Below, piece after piece: positions 51,701-64,000 of a DNA stretch of 64,000 nt. The notes beneath the pieces were generated by a model. It was not told the origin of the DNA and did not search any database. It saw only the letters and a list, made by a program, of their open reading frames with translations. Within the stretch, counting starts at the first letter, position 1. The number at the start of each line of letters is the position of its first letter. Both the position numbers and the translations under genes were made by a program. Source of the stretch: Tomocerus qinae. Taxonomy: Eukaryota; Arthropoda; Collembola; Entomobryomorpha; Tomoceridae. The stretch spans positions 68,916,884 through 68,980,883 of the forward strand of contig CM034547.1 in NCBI GenBank assembly GCA_020055645.1, in the 5' to 3' direction.

Positions 51701-52966
51701 AATCAAATACTGTATTCTGCACTGTTGTATATCTTATTTTAAACATTGGCCTCTTAAAAATCCTGTCAGAAACACGTGTAGTCAATAAACTTGTAATACT
51801 CTAGCTAATGTTTAATACAAACATGTTATACAAACTCGAGGACGAGTAGTATAATCAAATAATATTATGCATCATAACATAAACATACATAAAATTTAAA
51901 ATAGACAAGAATTGATCATAGAGATAGTGAGTACGAAACATTAAACAAAATTGGGCTTAACTATTAAAATTCATAGAAATTGTACACGTTCTTTTGGTTT
52001 GCATTTCCATCTATTTTACATTACTGAAGGAGTGAAAGTAGATTGGACAATTGGCTGGCACCACATCACGAAAGATGAGAGCTCCGAGCATCCTCTTCTA
52101 GAATATTCCCTTTTTCTTTTTCGTTTTCCCATCGACGGCTCTAAATTAGGAGAGAGAGACAGAGATTTTAATTGTATTCAATTTTAATTTTCTCATGATA
52201 TATCCGACAAAGCAATTATTATGCCTAAAAAATGTTCTACAAACTGTTTTAAAATTATAAATAAGACATTTATTAACATTTCAGTATTAGATATAACAAA
52301 AGTTATGAATCTACAATTAATTGGTGATTAAATGTAGTATAGCAGCTTTTCCTACCTCTTATTATACTATAACTATTAAATATATTTCATTGTTAGCCTC
52401 GATTTCATCTACAGATCTATAACTCTACTATTGTTATTGCAATGTAACTGATTGTCAACAAAGCAAATAAAATACTGAACTATAATTTAACCTAAGTTCC
52501 TGACTAATAATAATGGAATATTGCAATCAGACTACCCATAGAGGTACATAATTATTATTATTATGTAGTAATCACTATATATATTATTAATATTAGAACA
52601 ATACGCTAGAAGGGAAGGCACGTATTATCAGGTAGGAAATATTATAAACAGCACAAAATAGTGATTTACTAATGATACATGGTCGGTAATCGGTAACAAC
52701 AACGACATAGGAAGTAAATTGGTCTGGCCTGGACTGGACTTTATGGCTTGAGTGGCGTTGAAATAGTGCAGTGCAATAGCAGCAACTACAGTATAACAAC
52801 ATTAACTCGGTTCGTTATGGCATGGAACTTTTATGCATATTAATTACAAACGTTAACAACAATAAATACAACAACAATCCACCGAGTATTCTTATCCTAA
52901 TTTTAAATAAGTTGTGAATTGTGTCAAATGTCAACTGAAGTACGACGATGATGAGAATTAGCAAAG
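45755..52966. other. convergent intergenic region / 3' UTRs
   Basis: 7.2 kb between the carbonic anhydrase stop and the septin distal stop, very AT-rich. No supported gene. It may include long 3' UTRs; AATAAA-like motifs occur at 48836-48841 and near 49110. Short frames here lack domain character. Confidence 0.5.
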
Positions 52967-53141
52967 TTAGGATGGAGTGCATTCCTGCCCACGAAAAGAC
53001 GTTCTGTGAGTCTTGGGCATGGACTTGCTTCGTTTCAGGGTAACAGCGTTTGACGAGGACGAATGATCTGGAGATTCTTCTTGGATCGTCTTTGAAGTCA
53101 CTCCCCCATTTTTCTCTTTCATCCCTTTGCCTTTACAAGCT
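52967..53141 (-). CDS. alternative distal terminal exon of septin-7/Peanut
   Basis: Frame that joins in phase to septin exon 57006-56843 through an acceptor ending TCTAG (GA|A gives Glu). It encodes 58 codons including the stop: GKGMKEKNGGV, then SPDHSSSS, KRSKSMPKTHRTSFRGQ and CTPS. It is Ser/Lys/Arg-rich with RSKSMP- and RTSF-type sites of the kind kinases and 14-3-3 proteins often use. It lies 2.2 kb beyond the terminal exon at 55463-55331, so the two would be mutually exclusive last exons. The evidence is phase and coding character only; there is no transcript. Confidence 0.5.
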
Positions 53142-55330
53142 CTAGACTCCGCCAAACACAGAAAGCAACAAACAAACAAAAATACAAATCAGCAACTGAA
53201 CTCTGACACTCAATCAAATTAATCTGTAATTCAACCAACATATAAATGTTACAATTTACAAAAGAAATAATGTAAGTCAGTACATCACGATACGATTAAA
53301 GTATTAAGTGAAAGTAAATTAATTATTAAAGGTAAGCTAACTTATACTATTTTTCAGTATATTATGTACCCATAAATTAAGACTATTATTACGAACTTGC
53401 AATTGCATATTAATTGTTATAATTAATAATAATGCAAAGTAGGGATTACAAAACAACCAACCAAACTTATAAAAAGAAGATTAATAAGCACTCAACACTC
53501 AAAAAAATCCTCAAGCGTTGCAATCAGATTAAAACATTTCAGCAATACAACATTTCCAACTAAATTTCTATTCATTTCAACAACAGTATAAACTCATGAC
53601 AAAAATAAATACAATTCAAAGCAACACAAAAAATAGATCACACACAATTTGGGAAAAGTAGAAGCTAGTCACGCACAATCACATCGTTGCATCTTGCATC
53701 CAAACTTTCTTTTCCGCTTTTCCTATTCTAACAATTTTTTCTGTTTCCTAAACTTCTACTTTTTCAACCAATGAGACTATAATATAGGAAAGACGATGTT
53801 TTGTATCTTGGCAAGATAACAAAAACCAAAGGGGGGAATATATTTATTGCATACTTATCTGTTTCTGAACCAAATGATATTATAGTCGGCACTTTCTTTG
53901 TTTCCCAAGTTAAGACAAGTTGAGGTTAAGTCTTAAGGGCATGTACAGAACTATCTTTTGTATCTGGTACAAGGAAGTCACTATACAAAAGAACTTATTC
54001 CTCTACTTACTCATCCGTCACCAAACGGAGAAAATTCAAACATCACCAGCTGTGGAGAGATACAAAATCGACGAACCTAATATAATTTCTTTTGTGCGTA
54101 AACAAAATGTCAACACAATAGGACGAATCACATAAAAAGAGCTCCACAAGCCAGAACACTTTTTCAGACAACTTTCTCTGTAGTAATAACAATATATGTA
54201 CAGTAGAAATTCCTAGAGAGAATAATATCGAGGTCTGCCAGCCAAAGAAATATGCCAAGCATGCCCAACGCTTTCCTTTATGCTACATCATCAAAAACTA
54301 TATTAAAGCTTGTTCAAACAGACGACATAAAATGCCAGCCATTCACAAAATGCCAACAGAAATTCATAAGCTGACACGGTTTTCGGTTTTAATATGCAGT
54401 TGTGACTATCTCAATATCCCTTATCATTATAATATAGTATATTATCAACTCATAAGCGTAAACTATTCAAACAAGGAAATCCAATCGCCCATTATTACTA
54501 CAAAGCTATCAATATGCATAGCAAAAGCTTACTAAATGTATACAATTAAGCTTAACCTTTGCATAAACCAAATAGCATTAAGGTCAAAGGGTAACGAGTC
54601 TCTTGGGAATTTTCTTTAAGCCCATGGAAGCAAGCTAATAGAGGGAAATGCAAAGCAATTATTGTAATGAGCTTAACATTTGCGTAGAAAACGTCTATGC
54701 ATAATCTCAAAAGTCGGATGATCAGACAAAGCAGAAGCATGCATGAAAAAATACCAAAAATAGTTATTCACAAAGACTTCTATTACTTGTATTACGTTTT
54801 CGAGAACTAGAGTTTACGAGGTACGATTTTATTAGCGTTAGAATTGGAAAAAAAATTGCGTCGGAATTTAATGAAAGTTGCTTACACATAATATATTATA
54901 CATGACTTTTGTTTACTATACAATTAAGTCTTAATCAATTATTTTTCAAGGAGGACGCAGTTACATAAAATTCAATGCATTTTACAAATTACGTTTGTTT
55001 TTCTGAAATCCAAATTGCTTAAAATCAATACACGGTTCTTTGTAGCATTTTTATTGTAGTTTCCCTTTACTACGCTATTGCCTTGTCAGTGTAATAAAAA
55101 GTTCATAAAATAATACTTAATTGGACAAGACTTCGATACACAAGCGCGTATAGTTTGTAAGTTTGTAACTACACACACAAGCTACGGTAAACATTAATTT
55201 ATTCACAATACATGGAGCAAAAGAATTTTTGTATGACCACCGAACTTTATTTATTATAAAGGAATTGTGGAATCTAAAGGTATTAATCATCTACGATTAT
55301 TTTTAGTAGACTACTAAAGGCATTATTGCA

Positions 55331-58300
55331 CTAGTCGTCGGCAGCAGATTCGACCCATTCTTGCAAATCCTCGAGATCCATACTGGGAAGACTACGAGCT
55401 GCATAGCTGCTTTTATCCACGACCAGAATATCCTTCTCTTTGGGTTTCATCATTTTCGAGACTCTGCATACGAAACGATTGGGAAAGATGGACAAAGTTC
55501 AGGAAAAGCCAAACAAGGAAAACATTGTTGAAAATTCTTTTAACTTAATTACTTAGTTTGAACATTCGCTCCAAAATGCCACACTCATGGGAATATAATA
55601 AATGTATATAAGCAGAACAACACAAAAACACTGCAAAAACCATTAAAATTAGATCCAACTTCAAACCACGAACGAACCAACACCAAAGTTCAAAGTCAGT
55701 AGTATAGTGAGTGATGCAAACACAAAACAAATCAGATCAGTCGAAACCAGACCAGAACCATAATCAAGATCAATTCAAACCATTTTATCATACCAGACCA
55801 GACCATATCAACCAAACAAGTAAGAAATACCGTTAAGGTCATTTAGCAATCTGTGCAATTTAGCAAACGTACATTTTGCCAAATGCAGAAACCAAACCAG
55901 CCTCTCCCTCTCTACTACAAGTCGTCAATAACGTGACAGGAATGTTATAAAGAAATTATGCGTTAGTTCAAAATTACTCCTTTCTGCACCCTTGCTACTT
56001 AATACTTATGTATATACTTTAGTCTGTTTCGGAAGTGTTTAATATTATGTTCAGAGATTAGTTGGAGACAGAGAACGAAAAAGGCTAAGAACAAAAACAG
56101 TAAAAATGTTATTTCCGCAAAAGACTATTCAATTTCCCATTTATGAGATGAAATGCATAATTGAGTATAAATTCTGCCTGGGCGATGCTTTTTATGTGCT
56201 GTCGCATCGGAACTGCTACTACCGAGTAACTGGGGAGCTACTAAGTGTCTTTTTAAAGGGTGACCAAGAAATCCTACTTAAAATAAAGATTTCTAAATAT
56301 AAGATGTGAACCAGAAGTGTGAGACGAGGAATAGAGTGTAAGGGGAAACTGGAAAACCATGCAAACTGTCAAATACACAGAGAATGAGGAAAGAAAGTGT
56401 GCAACAAGAACAAATGTTCCTAACATTAGGATCAGCAAGAGTGGAGTAATCTCTGAAACAGGGTGTGATAACAATAAAAAGAAAATTGAAAGTGACATCA
56501 GGGAAACAAAAAAGACATGTAATACCATATTATGCATAATATATCGACCCTAGGCTGTCGTCAGCCAAAATTTCGTATATAGGAACTAGAGAAGGAAGAA
56601 TATATTAGAAATAAATGAAAATGAGGTAAAATATAGTCTACTGACTGAAAGAGGATATTAGACTAGAGTTTCTTTTTACATAATAGAAACGACATAGGAC
56701 AGCGACAGTATTGAATTGCAAGAACATAGAATCTTATCTGCCTCGGAAAAGAAATTCAATAATAATATAGAACAATCAATAAGTTTGAGAGGAAAGTAAG
56801 TATTGCATAACACATGAGAGAAGTAAAATGTTCTGTTCTTACTCTTTGGAGAGAGCCTCCAGGCTCCTTCTTCGCAACTCCTCGAACGACATCCCATTTG
56901 CCTGCTCCCAAGCACTTTTGTCAGACTCGTATTGCTTCTTCTTATCTTCCACGTCTTTCTGCAGCCTCTCAAGTGATTTCTTCATTTGATCCTCCCGTTT
57001 ATGTAACTGCATTTGATGACATACAAACCAAACAAAATTTCTTTCAGTCACCATACTAGTGTGATAACTTGCACTACATAGCATCACTAAATAATCTTGA
57101 CCAAGTCACTAAGTTTCCAACTGCGGATTATTTAATTGTCAAACTGCTTAATTTTTCTCAACTGCTTAATGGGAAAATAGGAATTTGTATGGCACACATA
57201 TGACTTTTGAATGGAAGAGCTAAAATAGATAGTGTGACTTTGTATGGCGGTTTGTGAATTTGTATGGTAAGTTAATAAAGCAAACACAAATGCAGAGATA
57301 TATAAAGGTTGCAAAAATACTGATAACATACTAATTAATGTTTTCGATAATGTACCTCAAAGCAGTTTACCCGAAAGTCCATCACACGCAATGTGCCTAT
57401 GTCAGGTAACTTTGGAAGGCACCCGACATGGCCACGTGTGTTGGACTTCGGGTAAACTGCTTTGGGGTACATTACAATATCGAAAACATAACATCAGCAT
57501 AACTTCAGAGCTCAAAGCATTGACTTCCCTTCACTTTACTCACATTTAACTAATTTTGTTATGTCAAAAAATGAGCCCTACAAAAGTCATGTGTGTGCCA
57601 TACAAATTAATTGGCCCCCTTAATGTAATCTACATAAGCTTTAAGGTGTAAATGTATCATCAATGGCTTATTATAATATTTACATGTGAAGGAAAACAGA
57701 TTTAAAAAATTAAAAACCTACGTCATTTTCTGAATCCACCAGCCGCTGATTTCGCTCTTTCACTTTCATTTCAAAAACTTGTTCCATCTCTTGTTCCATT
57801 TTCTTCATTTTATTTTCGTGATTCTTTTTCTCGTCTTCCATTTGAGCCAAAGGATTCCTACGAGGAAGAAGACATTAATTTAAACCTCTTTAAACAATTA
57901 GGATTGATGTACAAAGTGGAATATTCTAGCGTTCAATCGATTCATTACAGCTCGAAACGAAACCAGTCAACAACTTAACTAAAAAGGTGTAGAAGCATTT
58001 AGAAGAAAAAGGGTCATGCTTTATAAATTTAAATTACATTGAAACTAAATAGACAGTCATAATAATAAAGGGTGAGAGAAAGTTGGGGGCTTGTCATTCC
58101 ATCCCCATGTTCAGGTAAACAAGTAAAGTAAATACATTCCGACTGAAGGAGACTAATGCGTTACGTTAGTTTCGTTTCCATCCACAGCAGGCTCAAAGCA
58201 CAAGCCCCGTCAAGTCAAATATCAAACATACCATACGATAAGTACTTTTAACAAGGAACAATGGAATAATACACGTAATATAAAACTTAAAATAGTATTA

Positions 58301-61300
58301 ATTAATATAGAAAACAGATAGAGCTCAGAAATATTAACAAAATTCATCTATGAATAGTTAGGCTATACTATCATTTTAGAAAAGCTAATTACATACACAC
58401 CATATTTTAACTTCAGTCAGTCAGTCCAAGTATCCACAATCATAAAACAGATGAACAAGATGTCCATAAGACTACTATATGTGGTAACCCCATTTCTCTC
58501 ACTGTCAGTTTTTATTGCACTCATCTTGGTATTAAATATTTATGGTTCTTTTATTTTACTACATAAAAACTAGTCATGCTATAAATGTTAACTTTAAACC
58601 AAAAGCTTGCGCACATCAATAAAATAATGGCTCAAATTAGACCACGCTGGCCACTGATACAAAACTACGAATGTACTTTGTAAGAGAGTAAAATACGTTT
58701 AAAATAATCACGGCGAGAAATGCTCGACTTTAGCTTGTTACTAAATGTGCCTTTTTTGCTCAGATTTTATCCCATTATACCCAAGAGAGAGCGAGAAAAG
58801 GGAGTGATTCCTAACAAACATAAAGAATACCAAGTTGCTACTGTGTGGAGATAGAAAGTCTTGGATAGCACAAAATGGAGATTTTCTTTCCCTCGAGTAT
58901 AGGGATAAGAAAATATTAGACTTCTTGCAAATAAATCCCCGCTACAATATACTACGACTACACCAGAGCTACCTCACACTTTCTAGCTAGAAGCCTCGTA
59001 ATACGTAAGACGGGTTTAGTAGATCCTATCCTGCCTAGACTACTATTCTAGTGTTTCTAAGTTTTTAGAAAAGGCTATGAAAATGGCTATTTTTACCCGC
59101 ATCATAAAATCCTACCGTCCATTTCAAATCTTTACTCTGATGCTCAGTAATTTAAACTGCTGCTATTACAATGCATTTATTCCATCCAGATAGCTGTATA
59201 AGGTCTTCAAAAAACGGTAAAATACATTTATAAAATTCTTCTTTCTTTAACAAATAATGCTTTACTAATCTACGACATTTTCGTAAGGACTCCTTTGGTT
59301 TTCAGCTTAAGTATAATATTATATCTGGAGATATATCAGGTTTTTGTACTCTGAAATAACAGAACGCAGTTTTGTTTGGTAGAGTCACTGTGGGATTTAC
59401 AATTTACTCTAAACAGCAGTAGCAGTAAATACCCCTTGACAGTAAATACACCAAATGGAAACGTTTTCCAGGATAGTGCCACAGTATCATCCCATATTCT
59501 GTCCACTTTGTATCATCTCTTAATGTTGATTAAATAGACAACACAAAGGACCAAGATTATTGGGAGTGAGACCTCGCTTCGTGAGACGTAACTCAATCTT
59601 TTCTTTTTTTTACTTCCATTCACCCACCAGTAAAAGTAAATAAAAGTAAACAGAAATAGCTATAGAACAGGGCTTGCAGTTATAGAGAACAGATGTCAAA
59701 CTATTCAGCCTTCCCATAAAAGGGATGATGACAAGACGCGATGGATTTGATGAAGCGAATCAAGTCACTGACTTTAGTAAGAAACAAAAATGTTCACAAA
59801 AAATCTGCATTCAATTTCATTCCACTTGTCCGTCCCTATTGTGAGCATAAGGGAGTCACTATACAAGGATTACTTCACTTATAATACAGTTACAGCACCT
59901 AAAGTAACAAGTAAAATTGCACTGCGTTAAGGGTGGGTAATAGTGGGGCAACGTGAGCATACACTTTGTGTATATTACTTAGGATTAGAGTATAGCCCGT
60001 ATTTATTTACCATCAAAATTTCTAAAAAGTGGCGAAAGGTGAATATTTCCGACTTGTGGCTCAGGAAAATCTGAAATTTTTAATTAGTTTTGAATTATAG
60101 CGTTGGCGGGAATTCATGTTTCCCGCTAATGCTATATTTAAAACGTGTTACATTTTTTAATATTTCGGAGCCACAAGTCCGAGGTATTCATCTTTCGCCA
60201 CTTTTTGGAAATTTTGAAGAATTTTGACAAATAAATACGGGTCATACTCTAATCCAAAGTAATACATTTTATACACACAAAGTGTAAGCACACGTTGCCC
60301 CGCTATTAACCACGCTTAAGCAATCCTAATAGAGAGTTGCACGGGCAGCATTTTGGTGCCCGTGCCCATAGTAAGTATGTCCGTGCCCGCCCGTGCCCGT
60401 GAAAATTCCTACACTGCCTGCCCGTGCCCGCCCATACCCGAACGGGCACGGGCCGGGCAGCTGCCCCCACGGGCATTGGGTGCCCGTGCAACTCTCTAAT
60501 CCTAAGATCATGACAATAAAAATTACATCTCTTTCGTCTATCATAATATAGTTAATGAGAATAAATCTTGAAAATAAAAATGCAATGCTGACAAAGTATC
60601 TCCTTATTAATCCGTTATTTCCCAAAATAGGCATTAATTTAATGCTCGACTACATTGACACAATAAGTAAGACTTTTGGTGTCACTTGAGGAGAGGGTGG
60701 AGTAAGGGTTACTATAGCTCATTGCGCATCAACATAAGGATTCGCAAAATTTTAACTGACAATGGTGAAATGGATTATTATAACTGAGAACTGAACTGAA
60801 CAGAAGTTTAATGGTGACATGACATTACGTATAAGTAATATTCTTTAGGTCCAATCTATGTACGACATATAATTAGGTATAGGTACTTAAATCAAGGCAA
60901 GAGAGTAGGTACATAATGATTGAAACATTCAGATGGATATTTATTATTGTACGTCCCAGGCACTTATAGCCACTTACCAGATAGTTATAAAACAATTAGG
61001 AACTCCAGGGGACTGAGCACTACTAAGATGGAAACAACACAACCAACAACCCATTACCCATTGATCATTGAATCCAATAGTATATTAAGACTCCATTCAC
61101 CAACGCACTTACAGCAATAGTTATTTTAGTATCAATGAGTTTAGACAGACAGAGATAGAGTAGATAAGTTCATCACATTAGTTCAGTAATCAGAAAAGTC
61201 ACAAGGACAAGTGAATATTGCAATTAAAGTGCAGTAAAATAGAGCTACAATACAAAAAATCTCTTACTTCTAGCTACGATGTCAAGTTATACTAGACAGA

Positions 61301-63666
61301 TACGATTGCAGTTTTAATTATAATACTTATAATTTAATAATTATTAGAAAGTTAGTATTCTGCAGTCTTGAGTGAGTATAGAAAAAGTTATTCTACCAGA
61401 AAAAGTTAAATATCTACTCTAGAAGTATAATAATATATAATTGGCGTTGTTCATATATATCTGAACAGACAAATATACGGCATCATGAATATTAACATAA
61501 ACCGTAAGTTTCAAATTAGAATTTTGCAGCATGTGGCTAATAGACACCATAATTTAAAAACAAGATACATATGTGAAGTAATTAGTTTTTTGTTATACCA
61601 ACTTTAATGATAAAGCGGAATGAAAATATAGATTTGACTTACTTGTCAAAACCTTTGACTGGCTTCCCGTCAGGACCCAACCCAGCTAGCTTCCTACACC
61701 GGAAGTTTTCGTAATGAACATTATTAGTGACGTCTTTTAAGTCTTGCAGATGTGTCCGGACCACCATATTTCGCAAAGCAACAAAGTCACAGTGTTCAAG
61801 GTTTTCAACTGATCCGTCAACAACCGCAACGAGAAACAGAAAGCAAAAAACAAATATAAGCTCATTTTACCCAGACCCATGAGTTACTAGACTATTCAAA
61901 CCATTTCTACTGTACTACACTACGAACATAAACCTCGACTAAAAGTAGGAGTTATGTATGTCCTTAGAGACTAATTTCTAGTTACCCCAGCGGAAATATA
62001 AAACTGGATTCAAGTTAAATTGCAGTTTGTATTGTAGCCCCACCAAAATCTACTCGTGACAAAACTTTTCAGTAGCAGTCTGACATGTATTAAAGCTAGT
62101 AGATTGGATTTTACAAACGCTTTTCTAAGTACCATGATAAGTAAAAAATAAGTAAACCAACTCTGAGGTTAACTTCCGTCATAACTTTCAATTAGTAATA
62201 TGTTCATAGTTTTCAAAACAAATACGAAAGGATCAAATTATTCGATTACAGAAACAAACAGCTTTTACAATAAAATTAGATTTTGTAACAAGATCGACTG
62301 AATTACCTATAACAGTTCCCCAAGGATATTTTCTTCCTCTAACTTTTTTGCCATCAACTTCAATGACAGTATTGGAGCCGACGACGGCAAAAGGGACACG
62401 ATCTCGCATCATTTTATTCACTTTGTTTTCCTCCTCATCATCACAGTCAGGGAATTCATAGATTTTGATCTTGTGTTGGGCGATCTCGTTAAGCACCTGG
62501 GCAATTTATTTTATCATCAACAAGGAAACAATGACAATATTATGTACTCATGTAATGTAAGTGTGCATAGAAATATGAAACCCCGATGTGATGATAACTT
62601 ACCTGTTTCTTAAAATGAGTGCATTCTTCAGGGGTCATAGTATCAGCCTTCGCAAGAACTGGAATGATATTAACTTTATCGTGAAGTTTCTTCATGAGCT
62701 CGATGTCCAATGGTTTTAGTCCATGTCCAGACGGAGCGATAAAATATAAGCAACAGTGAACACGACTATCTGTCAATATCTTTCGATTTACTCGGGATTC
62801 GGCATTCAAGAAGTCTTCATATCGATTTTCTATATATTCCATTACAGGATGCCAACTATTCAAACATAAAAAATATTCTCACTATATATATAAACATAAA
62901 AGTAGAAACGATATACCGATTGAAGTTGGCTTACCAATTACTATTATCAACAGCATCACCGAACCCAGGAGTGTCAACAATAGTAAGAGTAAGATTGACA
63001 CCATTTTCTTTCAATAAAACCTTACACGTTTCGACCTGTATAACATAAAAGGAAAATGCATTAGAGGTAGTCCATTTATTCACGACAAATTATATTTGGT
63101 CTAACAGTGAAGCTAAGTGATGTAACAAGTAACAAGCTTAACTCAAGTAAAGATAGAAATACTAGAAGTACAATTGCATTAAAATTGTGACAGAAAATAG
63201 GAAGCTAAAATTCATCTGCTGGACTTTTTTTGCTCTTTCGTCTATAAATCCTCTTAATCCAAGAGAAAATAACTTATGTTTTCATACTGTATAGACAGAA
63301 CGAGCCGACAGTGGTCATTCGATGCTGAAAAAACCGATCAGCGTGATTTATATGTATATAGTACCTATTTATATTTATCTCTCAACACGTGTATCCATTT
63401 CAGCTTCAACTATAGACCGAAGAAAGTTTCCCTACAAGAATTTCTCTTGAGAGTGAATCAATACTCATACAAATAGATTAGATTACGCCTCAAAGGAATA
63501 AAATCTAGCTGCACGCAATTCCTTTACACCAAAAAGAACTGCAACAAAAAACTACCAACCTGCACTGTCTTTTTAACTCGATGAGATGGACCAGGATATT
63601 CTGGAGAATAAATATCCGCTAGAAACATGGAATTTATTAGGGTAGACTTTCCTAGACCGGATTCAC
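55331..63666 (-). CDS. SEPTIN7: septin-7 / Peanut orthologue (5' part beyond window)
   Basis: GTP-binding cytoskeletal protein that forms hetero-oligomeric filaments in cytokinesis and cortical organisation. Exons: 63666-63560, 63035-62935, 62855-62603, 62496-62307, 61808-61643, 57857-57722, 57006-56843, 55463-55331; all phases fit, about 416 residues seen. G1 P-loop [14 protein letters not shown]3 [14 protein letters not shown]4 AKAD, septin unique element [19 protein letters not shown]. The C-terminal coiled coil starts [20 protein letters not shown] and continues through [28 protein letters not shown]-like [15 protein letters not shown] and FEMKVKE identify the septin-7/Peanut group. The tail after the coiled coil ([16 protein letters not shown], then [20 protein letters not shown]) is unlike that of vertebrate SEPT7. 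The exons before the P-loop are off the right edge. Confidence 0.93.
57171..57619. mobile_element. non-autonomous MULE-like element (septin intron)
   Basis: 449 bp in the intron between septin exons 57722-57857 and 56843-57006, inverted relative to the element at 22658. Ends: GGGAAAATAGGAATTTGTATG on the left side (same as the right end of the other copy) and CCATACAAATTAATTGGC on the right. It keeps the TATGGCACACATATGAC and GTGTGACTTTGTATGG motifs but has no coding frame. The 9-bp duplication is not clear; only CTTAAT is shared by both flanks. Confidence 0.75.
57345..57487. repeat. nested hairpin inside the MULE-like element
   Basis: Arms TACCTCAAAGCAGTTTACCC and complementary GGGTAAACTGCTTTGGGGTA, extended outwards by TTTTCGATAATGTAC / GTACATTACAATATCGAAAA and inwards to GTCCA/TGGAC and a loop of about 50 nt. 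It looks like a second foldback element inserted into the first; no target duplication seen. Confidence 0.7.
59927..60319. mobile_element. TTAA-flanked MITE, copy 3
   Basis: 393 bp, TTAAGGGTGGGTAATAGTG ... CTATTAACCACGCTTAA. Central perfect palindrome GCGTTGGCGGGAATTCATG / TTTCCCGCTAATGC and mirrored TTATTTACC / ACAAATAAAT arms as in copies 1 and 2. Non-coding. Confidence 0.87.
60330..60497. mobile_element. GC-rich hAT-like MITE with 8-bp target duplication
   Basis: 168 bp, starting TAGAGAGTTGCACGGGCA and ending TGCCCGTGCAACTCTCT, flanked by a perfect 8-bp repeat AATCCTAA (60322-60329 and 60498-60505). The interior consists of GCCCGTGCCC/GGGCACGGGC repeats and is far more GC-rich than the surroundings. 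TAGAG-type ends and an 8-bp duplication fit hAT. The overlapping Gly/His/Arg-rich frames are artefacts of the repeat. Confidence 0.85.
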
Positions 63667-64000
63667 CTGAAAAATCACAAAGAAAAAAATATATCAATAC
63701 ATGTCCCGCTTTTCTTACAAACATACTAAACTGTACTACAAAATGTAATAAATAATATGGCATATAGTCGACCATTCGATGACGTCAGAAGAATAATGCA
63801 CTTATAATTCCTTTGTATGATCCTATTTTAATGATTACCAAAAAATCAGAACTATTAGAAGCTCTTGCTCATCAAATGACATCAAAAAGTTTAAAAGCAT
63901 TCGTTAAATTAGCATAAAATTTGCTAAGCCATCCAATTACTGATAAAATGTTACATTCACGATAACAAGATATCCGCCCTTGAATGAAAAGGATTACAAT
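63667..64000. other. septin intron running off the window
   Basis: Sequence upstream of the P-loop exon. No preceding septin exon (expected to end in a hydrophobic strand before GESG) is found before the right edge. Confidence 0.6.

Larger units (their letters stand above)
57858..61642. other. 3.8-kb septin intron
   Basis: Between septin exons 61643-61808 and 57722-57857. Contains TTAA MITE copy 3 and, 2 bp after it, the GC-rich hAT-like element's target duplication. The rest is AT-rich with no exon recognised. Confidence 0.6.

Noticed and set aside
60306-60634. Gly/His/Arg-rich frames
   Set aside because: They translate the GC-rich repeats of the hAT-like MITE.
1-64000. tRNA, rRNA, CRISPR or prokaryotic operon features
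   Set aside because: None recognised by eye; a covariance-model scan would be needed to exclude short tRNA-like sequences.

Overview
The window is AT-rich nuclear DNA of an invertebrate animal. The genes are split by many short GT-AG introns, and the gene set (tripeptidyl-peptidase II, GAR1, integrin beta, aldo-keto reductase, alpha-carbonic anhydrase, septin-7/Peanut) fits an arthropod, perhaps a springtail or another basal hexapod. The species cannot be fixed from the sequence. There are no operons, ribosome binding sites, CRISPR arrays or bacterial signals. I assembled the exons by hand from splice signals, reading phase and family conservation. Every junction quoted for the six named genes keeps frame.

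Layout. 1-487 (minus): first coding exons of TPP2, running off the left edge. 2381-3586 (plus): complete GAR1, head to head with TPP2. 4461-9398 (plus): complete 18-exon integrin beta subunit. 9.4-19.9 kb: no confirmed gene, but a dense set of foldback elements and MITEs, one reverse-transcriptase tail and one cysteine-rich frame broken only by TGA codons. 19888-21852 (minus): complete six-exon aldo-keto reductase. 22658-23608: a MULE-like element with 9-bp target duplications. 23.6-31.9 kb: mostly featureless, with one TTAA-flanked MITE and a possible TATA promoter with a 5' UTR exon. 31873-45754 (plus): alpha-carbonic anhydrase, whose 10.4-kb first intron contains an opposite-strand gene (41182-41838) I do not recognise. 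45.8-53 kb: convergent gene-free interval. 52967-63666 (minus): septin-7/Peanut orthologue with two alternative terminal exons; its 5' end lies beyond the right edge.

The genes are housekeeping or cell-surface genes with no shared pathway: cytosolic peptide turnover (TPP2), rRNA pseudouridylation (GAR1), cell-matrix adhesion (integrin), carbonyl reduction (AKR), CO2 hydration (CA) and cytoskeletal filaments (septin). I found no dedicated novel multi-gene system. The most unusual signals are the foldback element cluster at 16.7-19 kb, the TTAA MITE family in three copies, the MULE-like pair, the TGA-interrupted cysteine-rich frame at 11.4-11.7 kb, the uncharacterised nested gene, and the predicted septin C-terminal alternatives.
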